A stretch of DNA of 63,081 nucleotides, taken from positions 1 to 63,081 of the forward strand of contig NZ_JAHLPS010000058.1 in NCBI RefSeq assembly GCF_018918055.1, read 5' to 3'. Origin of the DNA: Caproiciproducens sp. MSJ-32 (GTDB lineage: Bacteria > Bacillota > Clostridia > Clostridiales > Clostridiaceae). Each line of letters begins with the position of its first letter. Position 1 is the first letter of the stretch. Under the pieces are notes generated by a model. The model was not told the DNA's origin, did no database searches, and saw only the letters and a list, made by a program, of their open reading frames with translations. This document shows positions 34,978-44,123 of the stretch, one piece after another. Made by a program: the position numbers and the translations under genes.

Positions 34978-36617
34978 TTATAATCCTCCTTATATATCAA
35001 GGAAAATAATAGGTCAGTTCTCGGAAGTTTTGTTAAATTATCATGATTTGCAATATATTCAATTTCCTTATATATTGCTTTTTCTTTTGTAATATCCCTC
35101 CAATTTATTACTATTCCTTCAACAGAGGGTTCTTTTATATGATTATCCAATTCAATTTCTATACACATTTTTTTACTAGACTTTGATTTAACAATTAATT
35201 CTCCTTGCATATGAATATCTGGATTTTTTAATACAGCCTCAAGCATTTTCTTTAATTTTATCTTTTCATCTCCCTCAAGATAATCAAATACATTTTTATT
35301 TAATACTTCTTCTACTTTATAGCCAGAAATTCTTTCAACTGCAGAGCTAGAATATAGAATAGTTCCTTCAGGAGATATAATACCTAAACAATCATTAGAA
35401 TTTTGAATTAAGAATTCAAACCTTCTTTTTTGACTTTCAATTATTCTTTTTTCCTCTTCTATCTTCCTTGACATTTCTTTTATTTCTGTAATATCTTGTA
35501 TGGTTCCACATATTGAAACTATTTTACCATTATCATCAAAAGCTACTTCTGTAAGACAATATATATCTCTTATCTTCCCATCTGTTCTTATAATACGATA
35601 TTCACCTACGGTATACCTTTCTTTAGGAGGATTTATTAAATAATTATTTATCTTATATAAGTCTTCTGGATGAACAAATTTAAAAATCTCCTCATAATTT
35701 ACCTCATTGCTATGTTCTTTAATTCCATAAATTTTAAACATTCCTTCAGACCAATATCGTATTCCTTTATTTAAATCAAGCTCCCAGCTACCTATTTGGG
35801 ATATATGTTGAGCCTGAATTAAATTTCTATTCTTTTTTTCTAAATCTATTTTTAACAATTCATTTTCTGTTATATCTTGAATTATTCCTATAATTCCAAC
35901 CACCTTATTATCCCTATCTAATTGTGGTTCTCCTTTAACTAATATATATTTAAATACTCCATCTTTTGGATTTATTCTAATTTTAACTTTAAATTTTTGG
36001 CCTTTCACACATTGTTCTTTTGCCTTTTCCAAAATTCTTCTATCTTCTTCTAGAACTATTTTATAATAGCTTTCTAAATCTGTTTTTATATTTAAAGGAT
36101 CAATATTGCAAATCTTATAAGCTTCTTCTGATATAAAAACTTCATCTTTTATTGCATCATATTTAAATCTACCTATTCCTGCTATGTCTTGAGAGTATTT
36201 TAAGTCTTTTCCTGTTTCTCTTAAATTGTCTTCAAGAATTTTTTTCTTTGTAATATCTTCTATCGTTCCTATTATCCTAATTGGATTTCTATCCTCATTA
36301 AATAATACTCTTGCTTTTTTATTTATATATTTTTTTCTTCCTCTTGCTGTGATAACACAAACTTCTATGTTATATTCTTTCCCCTTAAGAGCCTCTTCAT
36401 ATGTTTTAATAACTAATTCCCTATCCTGAGGATCAAAAAAATCAAGAAATCTATTCAACTTTCCATCTATGTACTCTGCTGTAGTTTCAAATATCCTATA
36501 TATTTCTTCCGTACATAATATTTCATTTTTTTGAATATCATATGTCCAACTACCTACAGAAAGAAGCTCCTGCATATGTATGAGATTTTCTTCTAGCATA
36601 TCCAATCTCTTTTCCAA
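34956..36617 (-). pseudogene. Multi-PAS signalling protein truncated at the start of its GGDEF domain
   Basis: The 553-residue frame contains four to five PAS/PAC units, marked by repeated RIIGTIEDITKKK, GIIGIIQDITENE, SICGTIQDITEI and VINWRDITKEK ends. The last PAC is followed by IANHDNLTKLP, the opening of a diguanylate cyclase (GGDEF) domain, and then stops 21 residues later. The rest of GGDEF (about 150 residues with the GG(D/E)EF loop) is missing and the frame runs into the BceR-like gene. The start is also unclear: the frame opens with a TTG, and coding-like sequence continues upstream to about 36710 without a good start. Confidence 0.7.
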
Positions 36618-36802
36618 TTCCTCTTTTCCAAAAATATTTCTTCTTTGATTTTTATCTTTTGCTAGAATATTTCTGAATATCGTAGTTATAAGCCACCCCT
36701 CCTATCCTCCTAATTTAATAATATTATATATCAAATATATATTATCCACAATTACCAAAAACAAATCATAATTACAAAATAAAACATTTTTCTCAAAAAA
36801 TA

Positions 36803-36831
36803 ATAGATAGATTTTTCAAAAATCTATCTAT
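36803..36831 (-). terminator. Terminator of the DUF1538-PII operon
   Basis: ATAGATAGATTTTT and its complement form a 14-bp stem with a one-base centre, so a few inner pairs would open as loop. T-rich sequence follows on the minus strand, about 40 bases after the PII-like stop codon. Confidence 0.75.
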
Positions 36832-36872
36832 CTTATAAGTATTTTTTTTAATTTTTCTAATAAAATTTAAAA

Positions 36873-37541
36873 TTATTCATACAATCCATAAACTTCATTT
36901 ATATTTTGAACAAAAACAATTCCATTTCCCGGCTTCTCTATATCAAGTTCTTCTTTTATGGATGAAATTATATCTCCAGTTTTATCTCTTTTAGATATTA
37001 TTAATACTATTTCTTTTTCTGGTTCAATTTCCATGGCAAAAACTTTACTTGTTTCATGAATTCCAGATCCCCTTGCATTTATTATTGTACCACCTTTAGC
37101 ACCAGCTTTAGTTGCTGCATCAATAACTTCTTCCGCCTTTCCTTTTTCAACAATTACAGTTATAGCATTATACATAGTGTTTTCTTCCCCTCTCTCATCT
37201 TTCATTTTATCACATTTACAAGTTCTTGTTCCAACAAGGCCGCATATAGATGTTGTAAAAGCTATTCCATGATTAGGTTTTTTGAATTTAAACTCCTCAC
37301 TTAGTTTCCTTAAAGCCGTTCTCACTGTTTCTTTATCTGATACCATAAGCACAATTTCTTTTCTTACATCTGATAAGCATAAATAATCTAAAATTTTACT
37401 ATTTACCGTACCCTTACCTAAGAAAATAGTTCCTCCAGAAATATTATGCTGCTTAGCCTTTTTTAACACTTTACTTCCTAATCCTAAATTTACAATTACA
37501 CAAATAAGCTCAGGCTGATTAAGTTCAAAATTAGCCAACAT
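36873..37541 (-). CDS. Tandem PII-like regulatory protein
   Basis: A 222-residue protein made of two PII-like ferredoxin-fold units, about 1-105 and 120-222. Each unit has the core order V-I-V-x-K/G, GGTI(F/I), EIVL(M/I)(V/I)S and a PxxGI(A/V)F end. The second unit carries AGAKGGTIINARGSG, where classical PII proteins have the T-loop. A cysteine cluster (CGLVGTRTCKC) links the units. It overlaps the DUF1538 membrane gene by 11 bases, a strong sign of joint translation and function. PII proteins gate transporters such as AmtB, so it probably regulates the DUF1538 protein; the effector is unknown. Confidence 0.8.
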   Translation of the reverse strand: MLANFELNQPELICVIVNLGLGSKVLKKAKQHNISGGTIFLGKGTVNSKILDYLCLSDVRKEIVLMVSDKETVRTALRKLSEEFKFKKPNHGIAFTTSICGLVGTRTCKCDKMKDERGEENTMYNAITVIVEKGKAEEVIDAATKAGAKGGTIINARGSGIHETSKVFAMEIEPEKEIVLIISKRDKTGDIISSIKEELDIEKPGNGIVFVQNINEVYGLYE

Positions 37542-39024
37542 TGTTTTCTACCCCTCCTTTTATAGATTTCACTTTAAAAATAAAACCAAGTATTTGTAAT
37601 GCAATTATAGGGGTCATTGCCACCATTGAAATCATTCCAAAACCGTCAATTAATACATCTGCACATTCAATAGCATCTGCTGCTCCTTGAGCAAAAGCTA
37701 ATATAAAAGTTGCTGTCATTGGACCTGATGCAACACCACCTGAATCAAAAGCCATACCAACAAATAATTTTGGAACATAATAACTCATTAAAATAGATAT
37801 TATATATCCAGGTAATAAATAATGCCATAACTGAATTTGAGGAATCATTATCCTTAGCATTGATAAGGCTACTGCAAAACCTACTCCTATCGATAGAGCA
37901 AATAAAACAATTTTTCTTTTAACATATCCACTTGTAACATCTTCTATTTGATGTGTCAATACATATACAGCTGGTTCTGCAAGTATTGTAACAAATCCTA
38001 ATGCAAATCCAGTAATAACTAAGTATGTTTTATTTTCTAAAGATGCCACTTTATATCCTAATACCGTTCCAAGCTCCATGAAACCTGCATTTACTCCAAC
38101 TAAAAATATAACCAATCCTATAAATGTAAAGAATATTCCAAATAAAATTTTTCTAACAGATTTTTTTGACAACTTAAACTTAATTTTTTGGAATATAAGA
38201 AAAATAATCAATATTGGTAATAAAGCTAACATTATCTCAAAAGATATCTTAGGAATCTCTTTAATGAAAGGCTCAATTATTGATGCAGATACTTCTGTAT
38301 CTATTTCAAGAGTTGCTGTAATTCTATCTATTTTAGATAAAATACTCATTATCATAACTGCTATTATTGCACCTGATGATGCTATAGCAACCAAACCAAA
38401 ACTATCCTTTTCAGAGGATTTACTATCTTTTTTAAGATGGGATACTCCTAAAGAAAGAGCCAGCATAAAAGGAACAGTCAAAGCACCAGTAGTAGCACCA
38501 GAAGCGTCAAAGGATATTGCTAAAAATTCTGGTGATGTAAATATTGAAAGTAACAAAATAATACCATATATAATAGTTAACAATTTATATAAAGGAATAT
38601 TATATAATATTCTTCCTAAACCTAAAGCAAGCATGACAGCTATTCCTATGGAAACAATTATTACTATAAGCCATTTTGACACCATTCCTGAAGTTACAAA
38701 GGAAACTTGTGCGCCTAAAATTTGCAAGTCAGGCTCTGCCACCGAAATAAAGAACCCAAGTACTAAGCCTGCGATTATTACAATGGAAACTTTATTAGTT
38801 TTAGTTAATGTGCTCCCCATAACATTACCTATAGGGGTTATTCCAATATCTACACCAGCTAAAAATATTGACAAACCAATAATAACAAATACTGCTCCAA
38901 TTAAAAACCTTAATAATAAGGGTTTTTCTACTGGTGTAATTGTAAAGTTTAATATTAATACTATTAAAGTTATTGGCAATACTGATAATAATACTTCTTT
39001 TAATTTTTCTGTTACTAAATTCAA
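37531..39024 (-). CDS. DUF1538 family membrane protein
   Basis: A 497-residue integral membrane protein with an internal duplication. Each half contains a GxxIFLxGVxxGxxxxGxxxG segment (FLAGVDIGITPIGNVMGSTL; FLVGVNAGFMELGTVLGYKV), an AEPxxxxL motif (VAEPDLQILGAQV; LAEPAVYVLTHQIE) and a (S/D)xGGxxxGPxT or DASGATTGALTVPF motif. The twofold repeat suggests an inverted or tandem repeat transporter fold. The substrate is not known. The following PII-like gene overlaps it. Confidence 0.82.
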   Translation of the reverse strand: MNLVTEKLKEVLLSVLPITLIVLILNFTITPVEKPLLLRFLIGAVFVIIGLSIFLAGVDIGITPIGNVMGSTLTKTNKVSIVIIAGLVLGFFISVAEPDLQILGAQVSFVTSGMVSKWLIVIIVSIGIAVMLALGLGRILYNIPLYKLLTIIYGIILLLSIFTSPEFLAISFDASGATTGALTVPFMLALSLGVSHLKKDSKSSEKDSFGLVAIASSGAIIAVMIMSILSKIDRITATLEIDTEVSASIIEPFIKEIPKISFEIMLALLPILIIFLIFQKIKFKLSKKSVRKILFGIFFTFIGLVIFLVGVNAGFMELGTVLGYKVASLENKTYLVITGFALGFVTILAEPAVYVLTHQIEDVTSGYVKRKIVLFALSIGVGFAVALSMLRIMIPQIQLWHYLLPGYIISILMSYYVPKLFVGMAFDSGGVASGPMTATFILAFAQGAADAIECADVLIDGFGMISMVAMTPIIALQILGFIFKVKSIKGGVENNVG

Positions 39025-39292
39025 ATATATATCATCTCCTTTACTATATTTTAGTTTGTTCAGCTTTAGTATTATTTATAAATCCTTAACCATTTATTTA
39101 ATTATACTATATTTATCTCTAAAAAATTTTAAAGAAATAAATTTATTCTAATTCTTTACAGAATATTAACAAAAATATTACCCTTTTCCCCCTATAAAAT
39201 AAAAATTATAATTTTTATAACAAAATACAAAAAGACTATCAACTGTAATATTTTTAAAATGTACCCCTTGTCAAGGACAGTTTAAAAAAAGA

Positions 39293-39476
39293 CTATGAAA
39301 CAGCTTCAAGAAGATGACTTCTGTATCGGACAGGAGTCATCTTTTTTAAATTCCACTGAGATCTATAGTTATTATAATAATCAATATAATCATCTATTTC
39401 AGTAATTAATTCCTGAAATGTTTTACACTCATTGATATATGCTTCATCCTTTAATAGTATCAATTACTATATCTAT
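39293..39476 (-). pseudogene. C-terminal end of IS3 OrfB
   Basis: The frame reads INECKTFQELITEIDDYIDY followed by YNNYRSQWNLKKMTPVRYR and a TAG at 39293. This is the well-conserved C terminus of IS150-group integrase-type transposases, just after the third catalytic residue, which itself is lost. Confidence 0.75.
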
Positions 39477-39478
39477 TT

Positions 39479-39883
39479 TTAAACTATTAGAAATGATAAA
39501 GTCATTTTTATTTGTCTAGCACCTTTTTTGCGATTTTTGAAGTTGAAAGCAGCTAAAATATTTTTATAACTTTCTAAATCTTTAGATTCTCGATTATCTC
39601 GCTTAGAAATTGATTTAGATGAGAAATAATTATAATATCCAGAACGTGAAACACCTGATAACTCACAAAAATAGCTAACCTTATTTTTAAGTTTATATTT
39701 TTCACTCGGTCTTCCATTATTAAATTTTCTAGTGTCCTGTAATTGAGTTATTCCATTTCTGCGAAATGCGGAGCGCCATCTTTTACCTGATGATTCAACA
39801 CGTTTCATACCTAAAATATCTATGTTAAATCCACATTTCTCAAATATTTCTATTTCTTTTTCTGTAAATAATTTTTTGCTCAT
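39479..39883 (-). pseudogene. IS3 OrfA/OrfB N-terminal remnant
   Basis: A 134-residue frame. Residues 1-65 resemble the HTH/leucine-zipper region of OrfA and the linker (RNGITQLQDTRK), and the second half resembles the OrfB start (SYFCELSGVSRSGYYNYFS, KNRKKGARQI). OrfA and OrfB segments appear joined in one frame, and the product ends abruptly at SFLIV. The integrase core with its DDE triad is absent. Confidence 0.7.
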
Positions 39884-40002
39884 TACATTCTTCTCCTAAT
39901 GATATTTATTTTATTATACATAAAAATACCCTATGGCATAGACTTTTTTTAATTGTCTATTCCATAGGGTACATTTTATTTCTTGAACAGCTTTTATATC
40001 TC

Positions 40003-40335
40003 TTATTTTTTTTCATTTTTTAAGTGCTTTACTCTATTTGGCTTAGCTTTAGGTCTTATTACTATTTTCTTTTCAAACTTAGGACCACCAGTAGTTTGAA
40101 TTTCCATAAACCATAGGAAAAACCAAACAGTTACTAATGTTAATAACATATTTAACCAATAATTTTGTAGTCTAAGTATAAGTTGCAAAGCAAAACATAA
40201 AATGGTTATTCCTAATATTATCCACTTATTAACTCTAATCTTTGAAAAAACATATTTTCTGCCTAAAGTCATTAAAAAGAACATTATTGCAACTATAACA
40301 ACAATATTTAATACGGCAATTAAAAAACTAGTCAT
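40003..40335 (-). CDS. Small membrane protein of unknown function
   Basis: A 110-residue protein with three hydrophobic segments (about 5-24, 38-57 and 61-76) and a basic cytoplasmic-looking tail (KKIVIRPKAKPNRVKHLKNEKK, about the last 22 residues). I do not recognise a family. The ATG at 40335 is used because AAGGAGG is centred nine bases upstream and an earlier ATG at 40353 precedes that site. It starts just beside the IS3 remnant. Confidence 0.65.
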   Translation of the reverse strand: MTSFLIAVLNIVVIVAIMFFLMTLGRKYVFSKIRVNKWIILGITILCFALQLILRLQNYWLNMLLTLVTVWFFLWFMEIQTTGGPKFEKKIVIRPKAKPNRVKHLKNEKK

Positions 40336-40556
40336 ACTACTCCTCCTTAACATCCTACTATTATTATATTAAAAGAAAAGCTATACATTTTCAATAGTTT
40401 ACTATTACTTAGAGTTATTTTTCTATAATATTGTAATTATAATAAAATTAAGGAATTATAATAATTTTATTAATTTTATTATAATTAACTTCTATTTTAA
40501 TTAATTATTTGATAAAATATACTCATAAATAAAAATATGTTAAAAGGAGTGGTTTT

Positions 40557-41024
40557 ATGGCTCTTAATCAACATCCCCAATTAGATGAATTAGATCTTCA
40601 AATATTGGATCTACTAATAAAAGATTCTAGGACCCCTTATTTAGAAATCGCAAGAATATGTCACGTTAGTGGTGGTACAATTCACGTAAGAATGAAAAAA
40701 ATGGAGGAAATGGGCATAATCAAAGGTACTAGAATAGTTCTTGATTTACCAAAGCTTGGTTATGATGTCTGCTGTTTTGTAGGTATTTATATAGATAGAA
40801 CTTCATCTTTTAAAAATGTATTTGATGAATTAGCTAAGATAAAAGAAGTTGTTGAACTACATTTAACAACTGGAGATTATTCAGTATTTGCAAAAGTAAT
40901 TTGTAAAAATACTACAGACCTTCAAGACATATTACTTAATAAAATTAATGTTATAGATGGAATTCAAAGAACAGAAACAATAATTTCCTTAGAACAGCCT
41001 ATTGATAGAAATATTACGATCTAA
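40557..41024 (+). CDS. Lrp/AsnC family transcriptional regulator
   Basis: A 155-residue regulator. HTH region LDELDLQILDLLIKDSRTPY and CHVSGGTIHVRMKKMEEMG is followed by an RAM ligand domain (DVCCFVGIYID; VVELHLTTGDYSVFAKVIC). AAAGGAG lies seven bases before the ATG. It is transcribed toward the DUF378 gene, 70 bases away. The target genes cannot be read from the sequence. Confidence 0.88.
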   Translation: MALNQHPQLDELDLQILDLLIKDSRTPYLEIARICHVSGGTIHVRMKKMEEMGIIKGTRIVLDLPKLGYDVCCFVGIYIDRTSSFKNVFDELAKIKEVVELHLTTGDYSVFAKVICKNTTDLQDILLNKINVIDGIQRTETIISLEQPIDRNITI

Positions 41025-41093
41025 TTTTTGTAATAAAATCTTTTAATTTGGTTAAAATACTAAAGAAATAATCAAATTATAAGAGGTGTTTTT

Positions 41094-41300
41094 ATGAAAG
41101 TAATTGATAACATAGCATTAATATTAGTTATTATTGGAGCTATAAATTGGGGGCTAATTGGATTTTTTGATTTCAATCTAGTAGAAGCCATATTTTCAAC
41201 TATGCCTGCAATAAGCAGAGTAATTTATGCTATAGTAGGAATTGCAGGTCTATATTGTTTATCTTTATTTTCAAAAGTAAATAACTCTGATAATAGATAA
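41094..41300 (+). CDS. DUF378 family small membrane protein
   Basis: A 68-residue protein with two membrane helices. IALILVIIGAINWGLIGFF at the N terminus, with the NWG motif, is the signature of DUF378, and YAIVGIAGLYCLSLF forms the second helix. The function is unknown. AGAGGTG is a good ribosome site. A terminator follows at once. Confidence 0.88.
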   Translation: MKVIDNIALILVIIGAINWGLIGFFDFNLVEAIFSTMPAISRVIYAIVGIAGLYCLSLFSKVNNSDNR

Positions 41301-41303
41301 AAT

Positions 41304-41328
41304 AAAAAGAGCCTAAAAGGCTCTTTTT
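41304..41328. terminator. Bidirectional terminator between DUF378 and the PEPCK-like gene
   Basis: AAAAAGAGCC and GGCTCTTTTT pair perfectly over ten bases with a five-base loop. It lies between convergent genes. Confidence 0.88.
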
Positions 41329-43075
41329 ATTTTAAATTTTTAATAATTTCAAGCAATTCTATAGCTGCATTTCTTGGGCCTTCTTTTTCTTTTCCTTCAA
41401 GTCCTAGACATGTTTTAATTTCACCAACTTTTACATTTCTCTCAAACATAGCTTTAAAATATTTTTCTATAAGTATATCTGTTTCCTTTATTTTTTGAGC
41501 AGGTCCGAATGGATTTGCAAAATAACTTTCTACTAAGCCCTTTTCAGAGGTAGTACCTTTTGCCATTCTAGCACCTCTCTTAAACACCTCAACAGCTTCC
41601 TTTGGATTATTAAAGAACTCAATAGATTTTTCTCCTTCTTTAACTTCAGTATAATTATTGGCATATAGGAATAAATCAACATCATATCCTTTAATAATTT
41701 CTTTATATGGTGAAACAGGCATTACAAGCCTTGCATTAATCTTATCTGGATTCATAAAAATACTTCTATCTAACTCTTTAAAAGCATATCCAGCATCTAA
41801 ATCATCTAACCTTACAAAGGCTCCAATTTCTGTACCATATCCTTTTATTTTTCCATCTATATCTTTAAATTTACCCATATCATCAAATATTATTGTCATG
41901 TTACTAATATAATCTTCACCTAAAGTTCTAAAGGCTTCTAAACTTTCTGATTTTCCAGCACCACTATCTCCCATAATTACAACATTAGCTGATTTTCCAT
42001 CTTTTAATTCTATGCTTACCATTGCTCCATGTATTGGTAAATATCCTCTTTTTATCATTACTAAATTGTGTAATGTTAATGTCATTTTTTTCATATATCC
42101 AAAATAGTCAATTTCATCACTATAGTTAATATATCCTAACATAATTTCATTTTCTTTATCATCATAGAATACAGTTTTCTTTTCTTCACCCTTATCTCTT
42201 GCTCCAAACACATATACTAAATCTGGTTTTTTTCCTCTATATTCTTCACATCTAGCCATTTCAAATAAGTTACATAAGGTTATTCCATGATGCATAAAAT
42301 CTCTATGGAAATAAATAAAGGCAATTAATTCCCCAACTTTTGCTGGATAGCAGAACCAATGATCTTTATTTAATGTTGCTTCTTTTAAAGGGTTATAACT
42401 TATCTCTTTAAACATACCACTTCTAGTATTTTTCTTAGGATAAGTAATAAACGGTGTTTCTAATAATATAGCATCAATAAATTCTATATCTTCTAAAATT
42501 TCGTAGCCATTTGGTATTGGCCATAAAATTTTGTTAACCTTTAGAGAAGCATTTCCTCCTACTGGAATTTGTCTAAATACATTAGGCTTATATCCTAAAG
42601 TATTTTTTTCTATTTTTCTATATAACTTTAATATTAAATTTGATAAAGCTGAATTTGCTTGTGTAAAATTTACTGATGATAATCCTTCTTGTTTCTTATT
42701 TGTATGAATTATAGTATATCTTTCTAACTTTCTCCAAAATAAATATAACTCTTCTACTAGGTTAATAAATTGATCTCTTTCCTTAAATAACTCACTATAA
42801 AAATCATTTATCTCTATAATTTCGTCTACACTCATAACAGTGCAATATTTAAAAACTTTGCATAATTTCTTTGTAATTATGCTTACATCTTCTGTTTGCA
42901 AGCTTTTCTTCAAATATCTCCAATTTAGAGTTACCTTCTTTTTTGCATTCTTTATATAACTTTCTATTACCCTTTTAAAACCACTACTTTCTACAAGTTC
43001 TTCAAAAGTACTACAATAATTAGCAGAAAAGTTAATTAATACTTTGTCATTACTAATTGAAAACTCTTTTTTCAT
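41327..43075 (-). CDS. PEP carboxykinase/HPr kinase-like P-loop protein, unknown function
   Basis: A 582-residue cytosolic protein. The C-terminal 240 residues resemble the ATP-dependent PEP carboxykinase and HPr kinase fold: IHGAMVSIEL, a kinase-1a loop GDSGAGKS (about 369-376), IIFDDMGKF (about 397-405) and a YGTEIGAFVRLDDLD segment in the place of the carboxykinase FGTVLEN region. The GDDEHGW-type metal motif of true carboxykinases is not seen. The N-terminal 330 residues have no domain I recognise. It is monocistronic and convergent with DUF378. Confidence 0.65.
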   Translation of the reverse strand: MKKEFSISNDKVLINFSANYCSTFEELVESSGFKRVIESYIKNAKKKVTLNWRYLKKSLQTEDVSIITKKLCKVFKYCTVMSVDEIIEINDFYSELFKERDQFINLVEELYLFWRKLERYTIIHTNKKQEGLSSVNFTQANSALSNLILKLYRKIEKNTLGYKPNVFRQIPVGGNASLKVNKILWPIPNGYEILEDIEFIDAILLETPFITYPKKNTRSGMFKEISYNPLKEATLNKDHWFCYPAKVGELIAFIYFHRDFMHHGITLCNLFEMARCEEYRGKKPDLVYVFGARDKGEEKKTVFYDDKENEIMLGYINYSDEIDYFGYMKKMTLTLHNLVMIKRGYLPIHGAMVSIELKDGKSANVVIMGDSGAGKSESLEAFRTLGEDYISNMTIIFDDMGKFKDIDGKIKGYGTEIGAFVRLDDLDAGYAFKELDRSIFMNPDKINARLVMPVSPYKEIIKGYDVDLFLYANNYTEVKEGEKSIEFFNNPKEAVEVFKRGARMAKGTTSEKGLVESYFANPFGPAQKIKETDILIEKYFKAMFERNVKVGEIKTCLGLEGKEKEGPRNAAIELLEIIKNLK

Positions 43076-43290
43076 ATTTACGCCCCCTATTTGAATTAAT
43101 TACTTTTATAATCTTTCATTTTTTTTGCTAATACAACATATTATGCCATGTTTTTTGCAAGTTTACAAGTGCTTCTTTGCATTTTTCTAATAAATTATTA
43201 GATTGTTAATTTTTATATCATAATAATATATTTTTAATAATAAAAAGTTATACCATTATAATATAAATTATAATAATATAACTTTCAAGA

Positions 43291-44004
43291 TTATTCTTCT
43301 CCTAAATTTTTTGCAATTATACTTCTTATTCTTTCTGGAAGTTCTTTTTCTTCTTCTTTAGTCAGTTTATCAGTAAAAATAGGTTTTGAAAAAATTACTT
43401 TTATATCTATTGGCTTAAATTTTCTGTTTTCTTCATAAGCCCTGTAAGCTCCTTCTATAGCAACTGGTACTATTGGAGCTTTTGCCATAGTGGCTAATTT
43501 TAAGCTGCCCTTCTTAAACTGTCCCATTTTTCCATTTTTACTTCTTGTTCCTTCAGGAAAAATTGCCATGCTATAACCAGCTTTTATATTATTGACTCCT
43601 TCTTTTATAGATTTTAATCCTTCTCTGACATTTTCCCTATCTAAGGCAACACAATTATATTCTTTCATCAAGTATCCTAATATAGGTGTATTCGCCATTT
43701 CCTTTTTAGCTATAAATCCCATACATCTTCCTGCTGAATTTATTAATATTGGTATATCCAAAATACTAGTATGATTTCCTATATAGCAGCACGGAACATC
43801 TGGGATATTTTCCCTTCCTATAACAGTAATTTTCATTCCTATTGTTCTTATTGTAAATTCAGCCCACTTTTCTCCAATTTTTGCACAATACTCTTTTGCT
43901 GCTTTTTCTCCCTTTGTTTTCTTAATATATTTGTGTTTAAGTATTTTACAAGGCATAATAACAGCCATATAAAACCCATAATTAATATACTTTATAAAAT
44001 TCAT
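43291..44004 (-). CDS. plsC: 1-acyl-sn-glycerol-3-phosphate acyltransferase
   Basis: A 237-residue PlsC-type enzyme of phospholipid synthesis that acylates lysophosphatidic acid to phosphatidic acid. The catalytic NHxxxxD motif is IGNHTSILDIPIL, and the glycerol-phosphate site is FPEGTRSKNGKMGQFKKG. VPVAIEGAY is the third family block. An N-terminal hydrophobic stretch anchors it to the membrane. It is divergent from the ComEC-like gene. Confidence 0.9.
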   Translation of the reverse strand: MNFIKYINYGFYMAVIMPCKILKHKYIKKTKGEKAAKEYCAKIGEKWAEFTIRTIGMKITVIGRENIPDVPCCYIGNHTSILDIPILINSAGRCMGFIAKKEMANTPILGYLMKEYNCVALDRENVREGLKSIKEGVNNIKAGYSMAIFPEGTRSKNGKMGQFKKGSLKLATMAKAPIVPVAIEGAYRAYEENRKFKPIDIKVIFSKPIFTDKLTKEEEKELPERIRSIIAKNLGEE

Positions 44005-44123
44005 TTCCTCACCACCATAATTTTTCTATGTTTATTATAATGTTATTTCTTTCTTTCTTCAATTATATTTTCTTTCTGAAATGTCCATACTTACATAAAG
44101 AACTTTTTTAAGGGGTATGTAAA

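Larger units (their letters stand above)
39260..39973 (-). mobile_element. Remnant of an IS3-family insertion sequence
   Basis: Imperfect terminal inverted repeats of about 38 bp start with TGTACCC at both ends (39260 rightward and 39973 leftward), with good matches through the AAAAAAAG tract. Between them are the N-terminal part and the extreme C terminus of an IS3 (IS150-like) transposase, while the catalytic core is deleted. The remnant is 714 bp against roughly 1.4-1.5 kb for intact relatives. No target duplication could be seen. Confidence 0.75.

Noticed and set aside
38078-39151. A 357-codon open frame on the plus strand
   Set aside because: It is antisense to the clear DUF1538 gene, has a biased Ile/Asn/Lys composition, no ribosome site and no recognisable domain. 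Long antisense frames are common opposite membrane-protein genes in AT-rich DNA.
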